Source: DATLBY01 sp035526665
GTDB taxonomy: Bacteria; Acidobacteriota; Terriglobia; Bryobacterales; Bryobacteraceae
Direction: 5' to 3'
NCBI GenBank assembly: GCA_035526665.1
Contig: DATLBY010000015.1
Span: forward strand, 1-41,429
Length of the DNA stretch: 41,429 nucleotides
In this document: piece by piece, positions 1 to 10,400 of the stretch
How positions within the stretch are numbered: position 1 is the first letter of the stretch
How the letters are laid out: each line of letters starts with the position of its first letter
Translations under genes and position numbers: made by a program
The notes under the pieces: model-generated
The model's input: the letters and a program-made list of their open reading frames with translations, nothing else
Database searches by the model: none
What the model was told of the DNA's origin: nothing

Positions 1-1
1 C

Positions 2-739
2 ACCGCGCAAAAAATCGTGGAATACCGCAACGAGCATGGGCGCTTCCGCTCCCGCGTTCAACTCACTGCAATTCCCGGATTTGGACCCAAGACATTTGAG
101 CAGGCGGCGGGCTTCCTGCGCATCCGGGGAGGCGATAATCCCCTGGATATGACGGGCGTCCACCCGGAATCCTACATGGTGGTGCAGCGGATTGCGTCCT
201 CTTTGAATGTCGCGGTTCCTGAACTGATCGCAAAGCCGGAACTGATTGAGCAGATTAAAATCGAAGGCTTTCAGACCGAGGCAGTAGGCATCTACACGCT
301 CACTGATATTCGCGAGGAACTGCGCAAGCCGGGCCGCGATCCGCGGGAGAAATTCGTAGCGCCCCAATGGCGCGATGATGTTTAGACTATCGCCGACCTC
401 ACACCCGGAATGATTGTGGAAGGGACCGTGACCAACGTCACCGCCTTTGGCGCGTTCGTCGATATAGGCGTCCATCAGGACGGCCTGATTCATGTAAGTG
501 AAATCTCCAGCCGCTTCATCAAGGAGCCTGCCGAGGCAGTGAAGGCCGGGCAGATTATAAAGGCGAAAGTGCTGGCGGCGGATCCAAAGGCCCGGCGCAT
601 CTCCCTCTCCATCAAGGCTCTGGAGGAGCGTGCTCCCGCGCGTCCACGTGAACAGAAACGCCAACCCCCTCCGCCGCCGAAAAAACCGAGTTTCGACGAG
701 CAGATGGCAAAGCTTTCCGAGCGCTTCCGCACGAGGTAA
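2..739 (+). pseudogene. tex: Tex family RNA-binding transcription accessory protein, 3' part, interrupted by in-frame TAG
   Basis: The 5' end lies outside the window. The visible part begins in the helix-hairpin-helix region (IVEYRNEHGRF, IPGFGPKTFEQAAGFLRI, then GVHPESY) and continues to the S1 RNA-binding domain (GTVTNVTAFGAFVDIGVHQD, then LIHVSEIS), which is the standard C-terminal order of Tex. Both pieces are in one reading frame, but a TAG codon at 383-385 separates them exactly in the HhH-S1 linker, just before TIADLTPGM. Everything on both sides is conserved, so this is a single-base nonsense change, a sequencing error, or a readthrough site. An ATG at 410 could restart translation and yield a free S1 domain of 109 residues, but it has no good ribosome binding site. 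Tex is a cytosolic nucleic-acid-binding protein linked to transcription. The stop TAA at 737-739 sits one base from the next gene. Confidence 0.9.
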
Positions 740-740
740 C

Positions 741-2504
741 ATGCATCGAGTATTTCTAGGAGTATTCATCGGCGCTCTCCTGGCGCAGACGCCGGAAGGT
801 CCCTACAAGCCGGCTCCGGGGGAGGTGGCTGGCATTCGCGCGAAGATGGCCGAGTTGAAATCGAGCATGAAGGGCGATGATCCCGATGTCGAGATCTACT
901 ACAAGGCGGCCGACTGGATGCTTCGTGACCCCGCCGAGTTCTATACCAAGGCGTACCTGCAGAACACCCTGTCCGTCTTAGACGAGGGTTTGGCGCGAGC
1001 TTCGGATACCAAAAAATCCTGGACCACTGCCAAAAATAGAGTCGCCCGGGCTTACCGGTCCCGCATTGATGGCAGCGTCCAACCGTACGTGATGACCATC
1101 CCGGCCTCGTATGACCCGGCAGTCCCCGCGCGGTTGGATGTAGTACTTCACGGCCGGGCCGCCACCATGAATGAGGTCAGCTTTATTGTCAATAAGGACA
1201 AGCCGGCTACGGAAAAGCACCTTGTGATGGAAGTCTTCGGCCGGACCAACAACGCCTATCGCTGGGCCGGCGAGACGGACATCTTTGAGGCGATTGAATC
1301 TGCCCGCTCCCGCTATAACGTGGACCCCAACCGGATCGTACTCCGGGGCTTCTCCATGGGCGGCGCCGGGGCGTGGCACATCGGTTTGCATTATCCCAGC
1401 CGCTGGGCAGCCGTGGAGGCGGGCGCCGGCTTCACTGAGACGGTGAAGTACGCCAAGTTGAAGGACCCTCCCGGCTATGTTCTCTCCACACTGCACATAT
1501 ACGATGCAGTCGATTACGCCTTGAACGCCGTCAACGTTCCGTTTGTCGGGTATGGCGGCGAGATCGATCCCCAACTGCAGGCGAGCCGCAACATCCAGGA
1601 GCAACTGGATCGGGAAGGACTGAAGCCAACCGCCCTAAAGGCATTGTTTCTGGTAGGCCCGGGAACCGCGCACAAGTTCCATCCGGAAAGCAAGAAGGAA
1701 TCCGACAAGTTCATCGATCAGGCCGTGGCGGCCGGCAGAACGCCCCCCGCTCACATTCGTTTCGTGACATACACGCCCCGCTACAACGAATGTTTCTGGC
1801 TCACGGTGGACGAACTGGAGAAGATGTATCAGCGTGCCGAGGTCGACGCCACGCGCGAACAGGGGAGGACTACTCTCTCGACAAAAAACATCGCGCGAAT
1901 CACGTTGCAGGATGCCGGAAAAATCACCATCGACGGGCAGGAGCTGGCCAAAGGGTCCACACTTGAGAAGATCAACGGGAAGTGGAGGCAGGCGAAAGAG
2001 TCCAAATCGCTCACCAAGAAGCACGGCCTCCAGGGTCCCATCGACGACGCATTCATGGATGCCTTTATCGCGGTAAATCCACCGGAGCAACTCCAACGCG
2101 AATATTCCAAGTGGCTGCGAGCCGATCTTCCCATGAAAGATGCCGCCAGCGTTACAGACAAAGACATGGCAACGCACAACCTCGTTCTGTTCGGTGACCC
2201 GTCGAATAATACGTGGATCGCAAAGATCGCGCCCAAGCTTCCGATACGCTGGTCAGGCGGCGATATCGTGGCCGGGGGCGATCGCTATTCGGCGGCCGAT
2301 CACACCTTAACGATGATTTATCCCAATCCGTTGCATCCGGGCCGCTACGTTGTCCTGAACAGCGGTCACACGTTTCACGACGCGGATTTTCGCGGCACAA
2401 ACGCCCTACTCTATCCACGTTTGGGAGATTACGCCATTATCCGAAAGGCCGACGGGAAGGTAGTGCGCGCCGGCCTCTTCGATGAACACTGGCAGTTGCA
2501 CTAG
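741..2504 (+). CDS. Exported alpha/beta hydrolase, prolyl-oligopeptidase/esterase-like
   Basis: A 587-residue protein. The start at 741 is chosen because it opens directly onto a signal peptide (MHRVFLGVFIGALLAQT); an in-frame start further upstream would overlap tex and spoil it. The central region has an alpha/beta-hydrolase core: VVLHGR as the oxyanion-side strand, then the nucleophile elbow GFSMGG with Ser about residue 205, and a candidate catalytic His in GTAHKFHPES. The layout resembles PHB-depolymerase-like esterases and S9 peptidases. The C-terminal part (about residues 330-587) lacks a motif I recognise. Substrate is unknown; a periplasmic or secreted esterase or peptidase is the likely role. 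It starts one base after tex, so the two may be co-transcribed, and it ends three bases from the convergent M13 peptidase gene. Confidence 0.8.
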   Translation: MHRVFLGVFIGALLAQTPEGPYKPAPGEVAGIRAKMAELKSSMKGDDPDVEIYYKAADWMLRDPAEFYTKAYLQNTLSVLDEGLARASDTKKSWTTAKNRVARAYRSRIDGSVQPYVMTIPASYDPAVPARLDVVLHGRAATMNEVSFIVNKDKPATEKHLVMEVFGRTNNAYRWAGETDIFEAIESARSRYNVDPNRIVLRGFSMGGAGAWHIGLHYPSRWAAVEAGAGFTETVKYAKLKDPPGYVLSTLHIYDAVDYALNAVNVPFVGYGGEIDPQLQASRNIQEQLDREGLKPTALKALFLVGPGTAHKFHPESKKESDKFIDQAVAAGRTPPAHIRFVTYTPRYNECFWLTVDELEKMYQRAEVDATREQGRTTLSTKNIARITLQDAGKITIDGQELAKGSTLEKINGKWRQAKESKSLTKKHGLQGPIDDAFMDAFIAVNPPEQLQREYSKWLRADLPMKDAASVTDKDMATHNLVLFGDPSNNTWIAKIAPKLPIRWSGGDIVAGGDRYSAADHTLTMIYPNPLHPGRYVVLNSGHTFHDADFRGTNALLYPRLGDYAIIRKADGKVVRAGLFDEHWQLH

Positions 2505-2507
2505 CTG

Positions 2508-4520
2508 CTACCAGACGCTGCAAGCGTTCTGGCGCACCATGGGCTGTCCTGCTTTGCAGGCAAATGCCTTCTGAAACTCGGGCATATTCGATACGGTCCC
2601 GTTCACACGGTAGCGCCCGGGCGAATGGGGATCGGTCTGTGTGCGGAGCCGGAGCGCCTGGTCTGTCATATTGGTGCACCAGATCTGACCCCAGCCAAGA
2701 AAGATGCGCTGCTCCGCAGTAAACCCGTCAATCTTAGGCTGGCTTTTTCCGGCTAATGTATCGATCATCGCCATGTAGGCGATACGCAGTCCGCCGTTGT
2801 CGGCAACATTCTCGCCCAGCGTCAGCTTTCCGTTCAGCTTTAAATCCCCTACGGCGGCAAACTCGCCGTACTCTTTGTTGACGCAATCGGCGCGGCGCTC
2901 GAACTCCTTCGCGTCAGCCTCGGTCCACCAGTCGGCCAGGTTCCCCTTGGCATCGAACTGCCGGCCTTGATCGTCAAATCCGTGCGTCAGCTCGTGTCCG
3001 ATCACAGCGCCGATGCCCCCGAAATTTACCGCGTCATCCAATTTGTTGTCATAGAACGGCGGCTGCAGAATGCCCGCGGGGAAATTGATGTTGTTCAGCT
3101 GCGGATCATAGTACGCATTCACGGTCGGAGGCGTCATAAACCACTCGGTTTTGTCCACCGGTTTGCCGATCTTCGCCAACTGGCGCTGAAACTCAAACGT
3201 GTTCGCCCGCGTGGAATTGCCGAGCGCGTCCCCCTTTTGAATCGTCAGTGCACTGTAATCGCGCCACTTTTCCGGGAAGCCAATTTTATTCGTAATGGCA
3301 TGGAGCTTCTCCAGCGCGCGCTTCTTGGTGGCAGGCGTCATCCACGACAACCGTTCGATGTCGCGCTCCAGCGCCTTTTCCAATGCGTGCACCATCTTCA
3401 GTGTCCGTTCCTTACCTTCGGCGCCGAAGGTCTGCTCCACATATTTCTGTCCCAGCGCTTCACCCAGATCCCCATCGGTGAACTGTACACATCGCTTCCA
3501 CCGCGGCTTCAGTTCCTTGGCGCCGGTAAGAATCTTGCCACTAAATTCGAAATTCTGGTTTACGAAACGAGCCGGTAGCAGCGGGGCCGACGCCGACAGA
3601 TAATGCCAACGCAGATAAACCTTCCAATCCTCCAGTGCCACCTCCTGAATCTGGGAGTCCATTTGCTTGAAGAAATCCGGCGCGACAACATTCAGGCTCT
3701 GAATTCGCGGAACTCCCACGCCTTGCAGGTATTTCGGCCAGGCGAAGGACGGATAGAGCGCTTGCAGCTCCTTTGTACTCATGCGGTGATAAGTGGCCGC
3801 CGGATCGCGCCGCGTCACTCGGTCCTGCGACCCCTTGGCAAGCGCCGTCTCAATCGCCATTACCACCTTGGCGTTGGCAGCCGCCTTCTCAGGGGAATCG
3901 CCCAGTAGTTCGAACATTTTTTGCACGTGCCCTACATACTGGCCCCGGGTCTCCACCGACTTGGGATCCTGCTTGAAGTAGTAGTCCCGGTCCGGCAGCC
4001 CGAGCCCGCCCTGATCTGCCTGGGCGATCACCTCGGTGGAGTCTTTGAAATCCTGGCCGGAGCTGAGGTTGAAGAGCGCGTTTACCCCAAGCTTATGTAA
4101 CCGTATCAGCTCATCCACCAGCGCCGGTTTGTCCGCCAGGGCGGCAATCCTGTCAAGCTCAGGCTTGAGCGGAGCTGTGCCGCGGGCTTCGATTCCCTGT
4201 TCGTCCATGCAGGACGAATAATAATCGCCGACCTTGCCGTCGCCGGCATTTTTTGCGGTCTTGGCAGCGCTTGTCTCCAAAATGTCCTTCAGAATTCGCT
4301 GGTTCCGCTCGAGCAGCGCGCTAAAGCGGCCCCACGAAGACTGGTCGGGAGGAATGGGATTGGCCGCCAGCCAAGTGCCGCAGGCGTACTGATAAAAATC
4401 CACGCAGGGATCCGCTTTGCGGTCGAGTGCGTTTATATCAAAGCCGGGCTTCAATTGAGTCTGCGCCCGGAGAGCCAGGCTGGATAGACAGAACACTATG
4501 GCAACGGTGAGTTTGGTCAT
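2508..4520 (-). CDS. M13 family zinc metallopeptidase (neprilysin/PepO-like)
   Basis: A 670-residue exported endopeptidase. The zinc site HELTH is visible at residues 509-513, followed by the downstream ENVADNGG motif that supplies the third ligand. The protein ends in CSVW, matching the Cys-x-x-Trp C-terminus typical of neprilysin-type enzymes. The N-terminal M13 signature is present (DPCVDFYQYACGTW). The start at 4520 is preferred over an upstream in-frame ATG because it begins a signal peptide (MTKLTVAIVFCLSSLALRAQ) and has a strong Shine-Dalgarno, AAGGGGG, shortly upstream. The family cleaves short peptides on the hydrophobic side of residues; in bacteria it is periplasmic or surface bound. 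It is transcribed away from the surA-like gene through a 191-bp divergent region and converges on the hydrolase gene with a three-base gap. Confidence 0.93.
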   Translation of the reverse strand: MTKLTVAIVFCLSSLALRAQTQLKPGFDINALDRKADPCVDFYQYACGTWLAANPIPPDQSSWGRFSALLERNQRILKDILETSAAKTAKNAGDGKVGDYYSSCMDEQGIEARGTAPLKPELDRIAALADKPALVDELIRLHKLGVNALFNLSSGQDFKDSTEVIAQADQGGLGLPDRDYYFKQDPKSVETRGQYVGHVQKMFELLGDSPEKAAANAKVVMAIETALAKGSQDRVTRRDPAATYHRMSTKELQALYPSFAWPKYLQGVGVPRIQSLNVVAPDFFKQMDSQIQEVALEDWKVYLRWHYLSASAPLLPARFVNQNFEFSGKILTGAKELKPRWKRCVQFTDGDLGEALGQKYVEQTFGAEGKERTLKMVHALEKALERDIERLSWMTPATKKRALEKLHAITNKIGFPEKWRDYSALTIQKGDALGNSTRANTFEFQRQLAKIGKPVDKTEWFMTPPTVNAYYDPQLNNINFPAGILQPPFYDNKLDDAVNFGGIGAVIGHELTHGFDDQGRQFDAKGNLADWWTEADAKEFERRADCVNKEYGEFAAVGDLKLNGKLTLGENVADNGGLRIAYMAMIDTLAGKSQPKIDGFTAEQRIFLGWGQIWCTNMTDQALRLRTQTDPHSPGRYRVNGTVSNMPEFQKAFACKAGQPMVRQNACSVW

Positions 4521-4711
4521 GTAGCCCCCTTGTAGAACGAAATTAACTCCAAATGTAGCGGGCGCGGAGAACTCAGCGCAAGCGGCCCGGGGCTGCATCT
4601 AAGGGCGAATGCTGACCAAATCTGAAGGCTGCGCCTGAACACCGCGCGATTGCTCCCCCCACCTGTCTCGATAAGCCGCCTTCTACCGCTGTAGTTGTAC
4701 AATGAAGCTAT

Positions 4712-5851
4712 ATGAAGTTATTTGGCTTTACGATGTTTCTCACGGCGGCAACCTGCGCGCTCGCGGCCGATATCGGGATCGTCGAAGAGATCATCGCAAA
4801 AGTTAACGGTGATATCATTACGCGCACTGAGGTGGACCGGTCCGGGAAGCTAATGGAAGCCGAGCTCCGGGCGCGCGGCGCCAATGGAGGCGTGCTGGAA
4901 AAGGAAGTGGCTGCGCGCAGCAAGGATCTGCTGCGTGACAAGATCGATCAGCTTCTGCTGGTGCAAAAAGGCAAAGAGCTAAACATCAACGTCGATCCAG
5001 ACGTCAGCCGGAACCTGGCCGACATCCAACGCCAAAGCGCCATCGCCGACTCGGAAAAGTTCGCTGAGTTCGTTCGTCAGAATACGGGCCAATCCCTCGA
5101 AGACTACAAGGCCGACATGCGCAATGGAATCTTGACCCAGCGCGTGGTTCGCCAGGAGGTCGGCGGCAGAATTTCCGTGCCGAAATCCGAGGTCCAGAAG
5201 TATTACAACGAGCACAAAAACGACTTCATGCGCGAAGAGCGGGTTTTCCTGCGCGAAATCCTGGTCTCAACCGAGGGAAAGGACGAGAAGGGAATTGCAG
5301 CTGCTGAGAAGAAAGCCAAGGATCTGGTTGCCCGAGCCCGAAAGGGTGAAAAATTCGGAGAGCTGGCTCGCGACAACTCTGAGGCCGCGACCAAGGCCGA
5401 GTTTGGCGAGCTGCCGCCGTTCAAGCGCGGCGAACTGGATCCGCAGATTGAAAAGGTGGTCTTCAACCAGGAACGCGGTTTTGTGAGCGATCCCATCCGC
5501 GTGAAATCGGGATTCGAAATCGTCAAGGTGGAGGAGCGTCACAAAGCCGGACTGGCAACTCTCGAGGAAGTGGAAAACGAGATTATGGAGAAGCTCTACT
5601 CGCCGCGCATGCCTCCGGCAGTTCGCGAGTACCTGACAAAACTGCGGCAGGAAGCATTCCTGGAGATCAAGCCTGGCTTCCTCGACAGCGGCGCCGCGCC
5701 CGGAAAAAATACCGCCTGGCAGGATCCGGCTCAGCTGAAGCCCGAGACGGTTACCAAGGAGGAGGTCGCCAATCGGGTGCGCAAAAGACGGCTGCTGGGT
5801 ATGATGCCCGTCCCGGGAACCCAGATGAACACCACCTCGAAGAGCAAATAG
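4712..5851 (+). CDS. SurA-like periplasmic peptidyl-prolyl cis-trans isomerase
   Basis: A 379-residue protein with a signal peptide (MKLFGFTMFLTAATCALAA), a SurA N-terminal chaperone segment (about residues 25-165, starting IVEEIIAKVNGDIITRTEV) and one parvulin-type rotamase domain (about 175-275, FGELARDNSEAATKAEFGE). It probably helps fold outer-membrane beta-barrels, which fits a genome rich in TonB receptors. E. coli SurA has two parvulin domains; here only one is evident, so the protein is nearer the short SurA/PrsA-like type. A TACAAT hexamer at 4697-4702 resembles a -10 box very close to the ATG, which would give an almost leaderless message; no matching -35 was found. The yhaM-like gene follows after seven bases, so the two form an operon with the BlaI-like gene. 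Confidence 0.88.
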   Translation: MKLFGFTMFLTAATCALAADIGIVEEIIAKVNGDIITRTEVDRSGKLMEAELRARGANGGVLEKEVAARSKDLLRDKIDQLLLVQKGKELNINVDPDVSRNLADIQRQSAIADSEKFAEFVRQNTGQSLEDYKADMRNGILTQRVVRQEVGGRISVPKSEVQKYYNEHKNDFMREERVFLREILVSTEGKDEKGIAAAEKKAKDLVARARKGEKFGELARDNSEAATKAEFGELPPFKRGELDPQIEKVVFNQERGFVSDPIRVKSGFEIVKVEERHKAGLATLEEVENEIMEKLYSPRMPPAVREYLTKLRQEAFLEIKPGFLDSGAAPGKNTAWQDPAQLKPETVTKEEVANRVRKRRLLGMMPVPGTQMNTTSKSK

Positions 5852-5858
5852 AGCCGGG

Positions 5859-6956
5859 ATGAAATCTCCATACGTTAGCGAGCTGCAGCCGAACCAGCTG
5901 ATCACCGCCGTGTTCCTGGTGCAGCACAAAGACATCCGGCAGAAGAAGACCGGCGAGCCCTATCTGTCGCTCGTTCTGGGTGATCGAACAGGCGAAATCG
6001 ACGCCAAGATGTGGGACAACGTCACCGAAGTGATGGATAGCTTCGAGCGCGACGATTTTCTCAAGGTGCGTGGACTGCTGCAGGTGCATCAAAACCGCCT
6101 CCAATTGACGCTGCATAAATTGCAAAGGCAGGAGTCGGCCACCATCGATGCGGCCGATTACTTCCCCGCCTCACAGCGCAATCCCGATGAGATGTTCGCT
6201 GAGCTGCAGCAGTATGTGGCCGCAATGCAGAACGTTCACTTGAAGGGTTTGATGGAAGCGCTCTTCGCTGACGCTGAAATCGCGCGCCGGTTCAAGATCG
6301 CTCCTGCCGCCAAGAACATTCATCATGCGTATTTATCAGGTCTGCTGGAGCACGTGGTGTCGCTTTGCGGACTGGCTAAAATGATGGCGGCGCACTATCG
6401 CACAATAGACCTGGATCTGTTGATTTCGGGTGTCATTCTGCACGACATCGGCAAAATCTACGAGCTTACCTACGACCGCAGTTTTAGCTATTCGACCGAG
6501 GGTCAGCTGCTCGGTCATATCATCATCGCCTTGCGAATGGTAGAGGATAAGGTCCGCTCTCTTCCAGGCTTCCCACCCAAGCTGCGGACGCTGCTGGATC
6601 ACATGATTGTCAGTCATCATGGCGAGCTGGAGTATGGCTCGCCTAAGTTGCCGGCCTTTCCAGAAGCACTGCTTCTGCATCACCTGGATAATCTGGACGC
6701 CAAGATGGAGACCATGCGCGCGTTCCTGGAGAAGGATCGTCAGGTGGATGGCTGTTGGACCGGGTACAGTCCCTCCCTGGAAAGATCCGTCCTCAAGAAA
6801 CTCCGGTTTCTCGACAATACGCCCGCACCGGCGGTGGAACCCCGGCCGCCGCAGCCGATCGCTCACGCGGCTGCCGCACCGAGGACCGCTGCGCCTCCGT
6901 CCTCACACTTTGCACAAATGCTGCAAGGAGCTTTAAAGAAGGTTCCTGATGCCTAA
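5859..6956 (+). CDS. yhaM: OB-fold/HD-domain 3'-5' exoribonuclease, YhaM-like
   Basis: A 365-residue cytosolic protein. Residues about 10-100 form an OB-fold (LSLVLGDRTGEIDAKMWDNV), and about 150-310 form an HD phosphohydrolase domain with the metal pair in LHDIGK (His195, Asp196) and an upstream conserved His in HHAYLSGLLEHV. This OB-plus-HD order is that of YhaM/CBF1 3'-5' exonucleases, which trim RNA and single-stranded DNA. The tail (about 315-365) is proline/alanine rich and probably disordered. It lies seven bases after the surA-like gene, and its stop overlaps the start of the next gene by eight bases, implying translational coupling with the BlaI-like regulator. Confidence 0.9.
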   Translation: MKSPYVSELQPNQLITAVFLVQHKDIRQKKTGEPYLSLVLGDRTGEIDAKMWDNVTEVMDSFERDDFLKVRGLLQVHQNRLQLTLHKLQRQESATIDAADYFPASQRNPDEMFAELQQYVAAMQNVHLKGLMEALFADAEIARRFKIAPAAKNIHHAYLSGLLEHVVSLCGLAKMMAAHYRTIDLDLLISGVILHDIGKIYELTYDRSFSYSTEGQLLGHIIIALRMVEDKVRSLPGFPPKLRTLLDHMIVSHHGELEYGSPKLPAFPEALLLHHLDNLDAKMETMRAFLEKDRQVDGCWTGYSPSLERSVLKKLRFLDNTPAPAVEPRPPQPIAHAAAAPRTAAPPSSHFAQMLQGALKKVPDA

Positions 6957-7338
6957 TCAACGGACCTCTCGAGAAATTCCCCCGCCGCTCGAATTGCAGT
7001 GCCTCAAAGCGCTCTGGATGTTGGGTGAAGCCAACGTCAAGGCGGTTCGCCAGGTGGTGACCAAAGACCGGGCGCTGGCGTATACGACGGTAATGACGGT
7101 TCTGGACCGGCTGGTCCGCCGCGGCGGAGTCGGGAGACGAAAGGTGGGGCGTTCTTTCGTGTATTCCCCTCTACTCACGCGCGACTCGCTCCGCCGGCTC
7201 GCAGTCCAGCAGCTGGTGGAATGTTTCTTTGATGGCTCCGAGGATACTCTTCGCTCGTATCTAGACAGCCGGACGGCGCTCGATATCCGGATCCCTGACC
7301 CTGTCGCCGACGTCCGTTTGGACGCCTCTCTCCTTTAG
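6949..7338 (+). CDS. BlaI/MecI/CopY family winged-helix repressor
   Basis: A 129-residue protein with the penicillinase-repressor fold: a winged helix (LECLKAL-type first helix seen as LQCLKALWML, recognition region AYTTVMTVLDRLVRRG) followed by a dimerisation helix pair. Members bind palindromic operators as dimers and are normally inactivated by proteolysis through a membrane sensor, BlaR1/MecR1. No BlaR1-like M56 peptidase gene lies beside it, so it is an orphan here. The start overlaps the yhaM-like coding end by eight bases. Possible targets are its own operon or the damaged TonB receptor 160 bases downstream; the sequence does not decide this. Confidence 0.88.
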   Translation: MPNQRTSREIPPPLELQCLKALWMLGEANVKAVRQVVTKDRALAYTTVMTVLDRLVRRGGVGRRKVGRSFVYSPLLTRDSLRRLAVQQLVECFFDGSEDTLRSYLDSRTALDIRIPDPVADVRLDASLL

Positions 7339-7497
7339 ATTGAGAGCGCGCCGGTACTCCTCGCTACCAATGCCTGCCGCAGGTTAATCTCACTAATTTC
7401 TTCTGACTGAGTAAAGGGTAGCCGCCCCCAAATGGCGTCAAAATTGATTGCACGGCCATCAATCACTGTTACGATTCCGTGAAAGGGGTATACACAC

Positions 7498-10400
7498 ATG
7501 GAGTTGAGAGTACGGTTCGCTTCCATTTTTCTGTTGATCTGCTCGCTCGCCCACGTAGGCCTTGCACAAACCATTACCGCCGCCTTGACGGGCACAGTGA
7601 CAGATACGTCCGGCGCTGTTGTGCCGAACGTAAAAGTCACTGCAACAAATACGTCGACGAATGTCGCCACCGAGACGACCACCAACAACGAGGGAATTTT
7701 CAACCTGCCATTCCTGCCGATCGGCAGCTATACGGTTGCCGCGGAGGGCGCGGGATTCAAGCGAACGGTAGTTGGTCCATTCACGCTTGAAGTCAATCAG
7801 ACGGCTCGTGGACTTTTCGCTGCAGGTAGGACAGTTGACCGAAATCATTGAGGTGCACGATTTCGCGCCGATTCTGCAAACCGAATCCACCCAAACCGGT
7901 GACGTATTGAGTTCCCGGCGGATCACTTCAATCCCTTTAAATGGCCGCAATTTCGCCAGTTTGACGATGCTGATCCCAGGTGCGATCTCGACCAGTCCGA
8001 ATGCAATGAACACTTCGGGCCGTTTTCAGGGTTCGGGCAGCCGCCCCCAAGTGAATGGAAATCGTGAACAGACCAATAACTTTCTCCTCGACGGCATCGA
8101 CAATAACGACTCTATCGATAACCGTATCGGCTATCAGCCGAACGTCGACGCGCTCGATGAAGTAAAGGTGATCACCGGGAATGGCTCTTCGGAGTTCGGC
8201 AATGTCGGTGGAGCCATTGTCAACGCCACCCTCAAGAGCGGGACCAATAACTTTCACGGAAATGTGTTCGAGTTCCTGCGCAACGAGAAACTGGATGCAA
8301 ACGGATATTTCAACAATCGGAATCGGGTGGCCAAACGCGCGTTCAAGCGTAACATCTTCGGGGGAACGCTAGGCGGACCGGTGATCCGCAACAAGGCGTT
8401 CTTCTTTGTGGATTATGAAGGAACACAGCAGCGGGATTCCGGACCGGCTACCGCAAGCGTCGCGCCTGCGGCATGGCGCACAGGGGACCTATCCGACTTT
8501 CTTACCAAATCGAATCAAGTCGTGCGGGACCCCCTGACTGGACCGGATCTCGCCTCAAGAACTCCATTCCCCGGGAATATCATTCCCCTCAACCGGATCA
8601 CCAACCCAGTGGCGCTAAAACTGTTCAGCGGCCCGAATTTGTATCCGGCTCCAAATAACCTTGGAACCGGCACATTGGGTATCAGCAGCAACTACATATC
8701 GACTTCGGCAAACAAGCTGGTGAATCACCAAGCGGATGCGAAAGGCGACTTTCGGCCAAATGACAAAGACAACATTTCAGCCCGGTGGTCCATCGGCCGC
8801 TACGAACAAGGCGGCAGCCAGGCTGCTCTCCCGGTTCTGCTTCCGGGTATCAACATAGCGCCAACGATGAGCGCGGTACTCACCTGGACACGCACGTTCA
8901 CTCCATCTCTGGTGAATGAGGTGCGGCTTGGATACACCCGTGTTGGCATCGATGAAGGCGTCCCGAACGACTGGAGCGGACAGTTGGGGCTGGATGGCAA
9001 TTCGAAGTTTGGTATTGCCGGCGGACAACCCATCGCCGGCATGAGTTCGGTCACGCTCGGCAGCGGATTGAGCACCGTCGGCACTGGCGCTGCCATTGGA
9101 TCGACCGTGGACAACAAAATTCAGTATGCCGACAACCTGACCTGGCAGAAAGGTAGACACATGCTCAAGATGGGGGGACAGGCAATCCGTTTTCGGCAGA
9201 ATCGCTACTACGCCGGTAACAACGGTGCTTTGGGCTCGTTCACCTTCGATGGAACATACTCCGGCATCCCCTATGGAGACTTTCTGCTGAACACCTTGGC
9301 CGCAAAGGGACGCGGCTCCGTGACGGGTAAGTGGGGGCACCGGCATTGGCGAGATGGCCTGTTCGTGCAGGATGACTATAAGGTGTCACGAACTCTGACA
9401 GTGAATCTGGGTCTGCGCTGGGAATACACGCAACCGGTCTATGAGGTTGCCGACAGGCAGGTGAACATCAATACGGCTACCGGCCAGTTGCTTTACGCCG
9501 GCAAAGACGGCAACAGCCGCGCACTCTACGATCCCTACTATAAGCAATTTGAGCCGCGTGTCGGATTCGCCTGGAATCCCTTCTCGAAAGTAGTCTTCCG
9601 GATGGGCTATGCGATGTCCAGCTTCATGGAGGGGACCGGAGCGAATCTTCGTCTGCCCCTGAACCCGCCATTCTTCCTGGAGTCGAATGTAAACTATGAC
9701 CCTCGCACCCCCGGCGATATCCGAACGGGCTTCAGTGACATATCGGCGTCGGGTGTGCTGAACAGTCCGCGGACGGGCGCCGCTCCCTTCTTCCAGGGCC
9801 GAGCCTGGGACCTGCATCTGCGGCCCCAGTTTACCCAACAATACAACGCCACGCTCGAGTATCAACTCACAACCACCACCTCCGTGACGGCTGCCTATGT
9901 TGGTCAGTTAGGCACGCACCTGGTGGTTCCGCATGAGGCCAACAACCCACTGCCTGGCGTCGGGCCGGTTTCCAGCTGGATTAATTCAAGCGACCGAAGG
10001 CCGCTGGCCAGCGTACTCCCGAATGTGGGCAACATCGCGCTCACGGAAGGCAGCGCCCGCATGAGCTATAACGCGCTTCAGATCAGCGGACGCCATCGAT
10101 ATTCGGGTGGTCTCGAGCTCACCGGCTTCTATGTGTGGAGCAAGAGCATCATGGAAAATCTCGGCTACTACGGCTGCGGCGCCGTCAACGCCGAAGGCGC
10201 CTACTGGCAGGACGCGTACAATCGCAGAGGGAATCGCGGTCCGGCCTGCTTCGACGCACAACACAACATATCCCTGGGTGGCCTGTACGAGCTTCCCTTC
10301 GGCACGCACCGTAAGTTTGGCTCCGGTTGGAACAAAGCGGTGGATGCCATTGCCGGCGGCTGGAGTTTGAACTACTCCATGAACACGCACTCCGGCTTCC

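Noticed and set aside
7440..7475. Promoter for the broken TonB receptor (TTGATT or TTGCAC with TACGAT)
   Set aside because: Either the spacing (20) or the -35 match (3 of 6) is poor; not strong enough to list.
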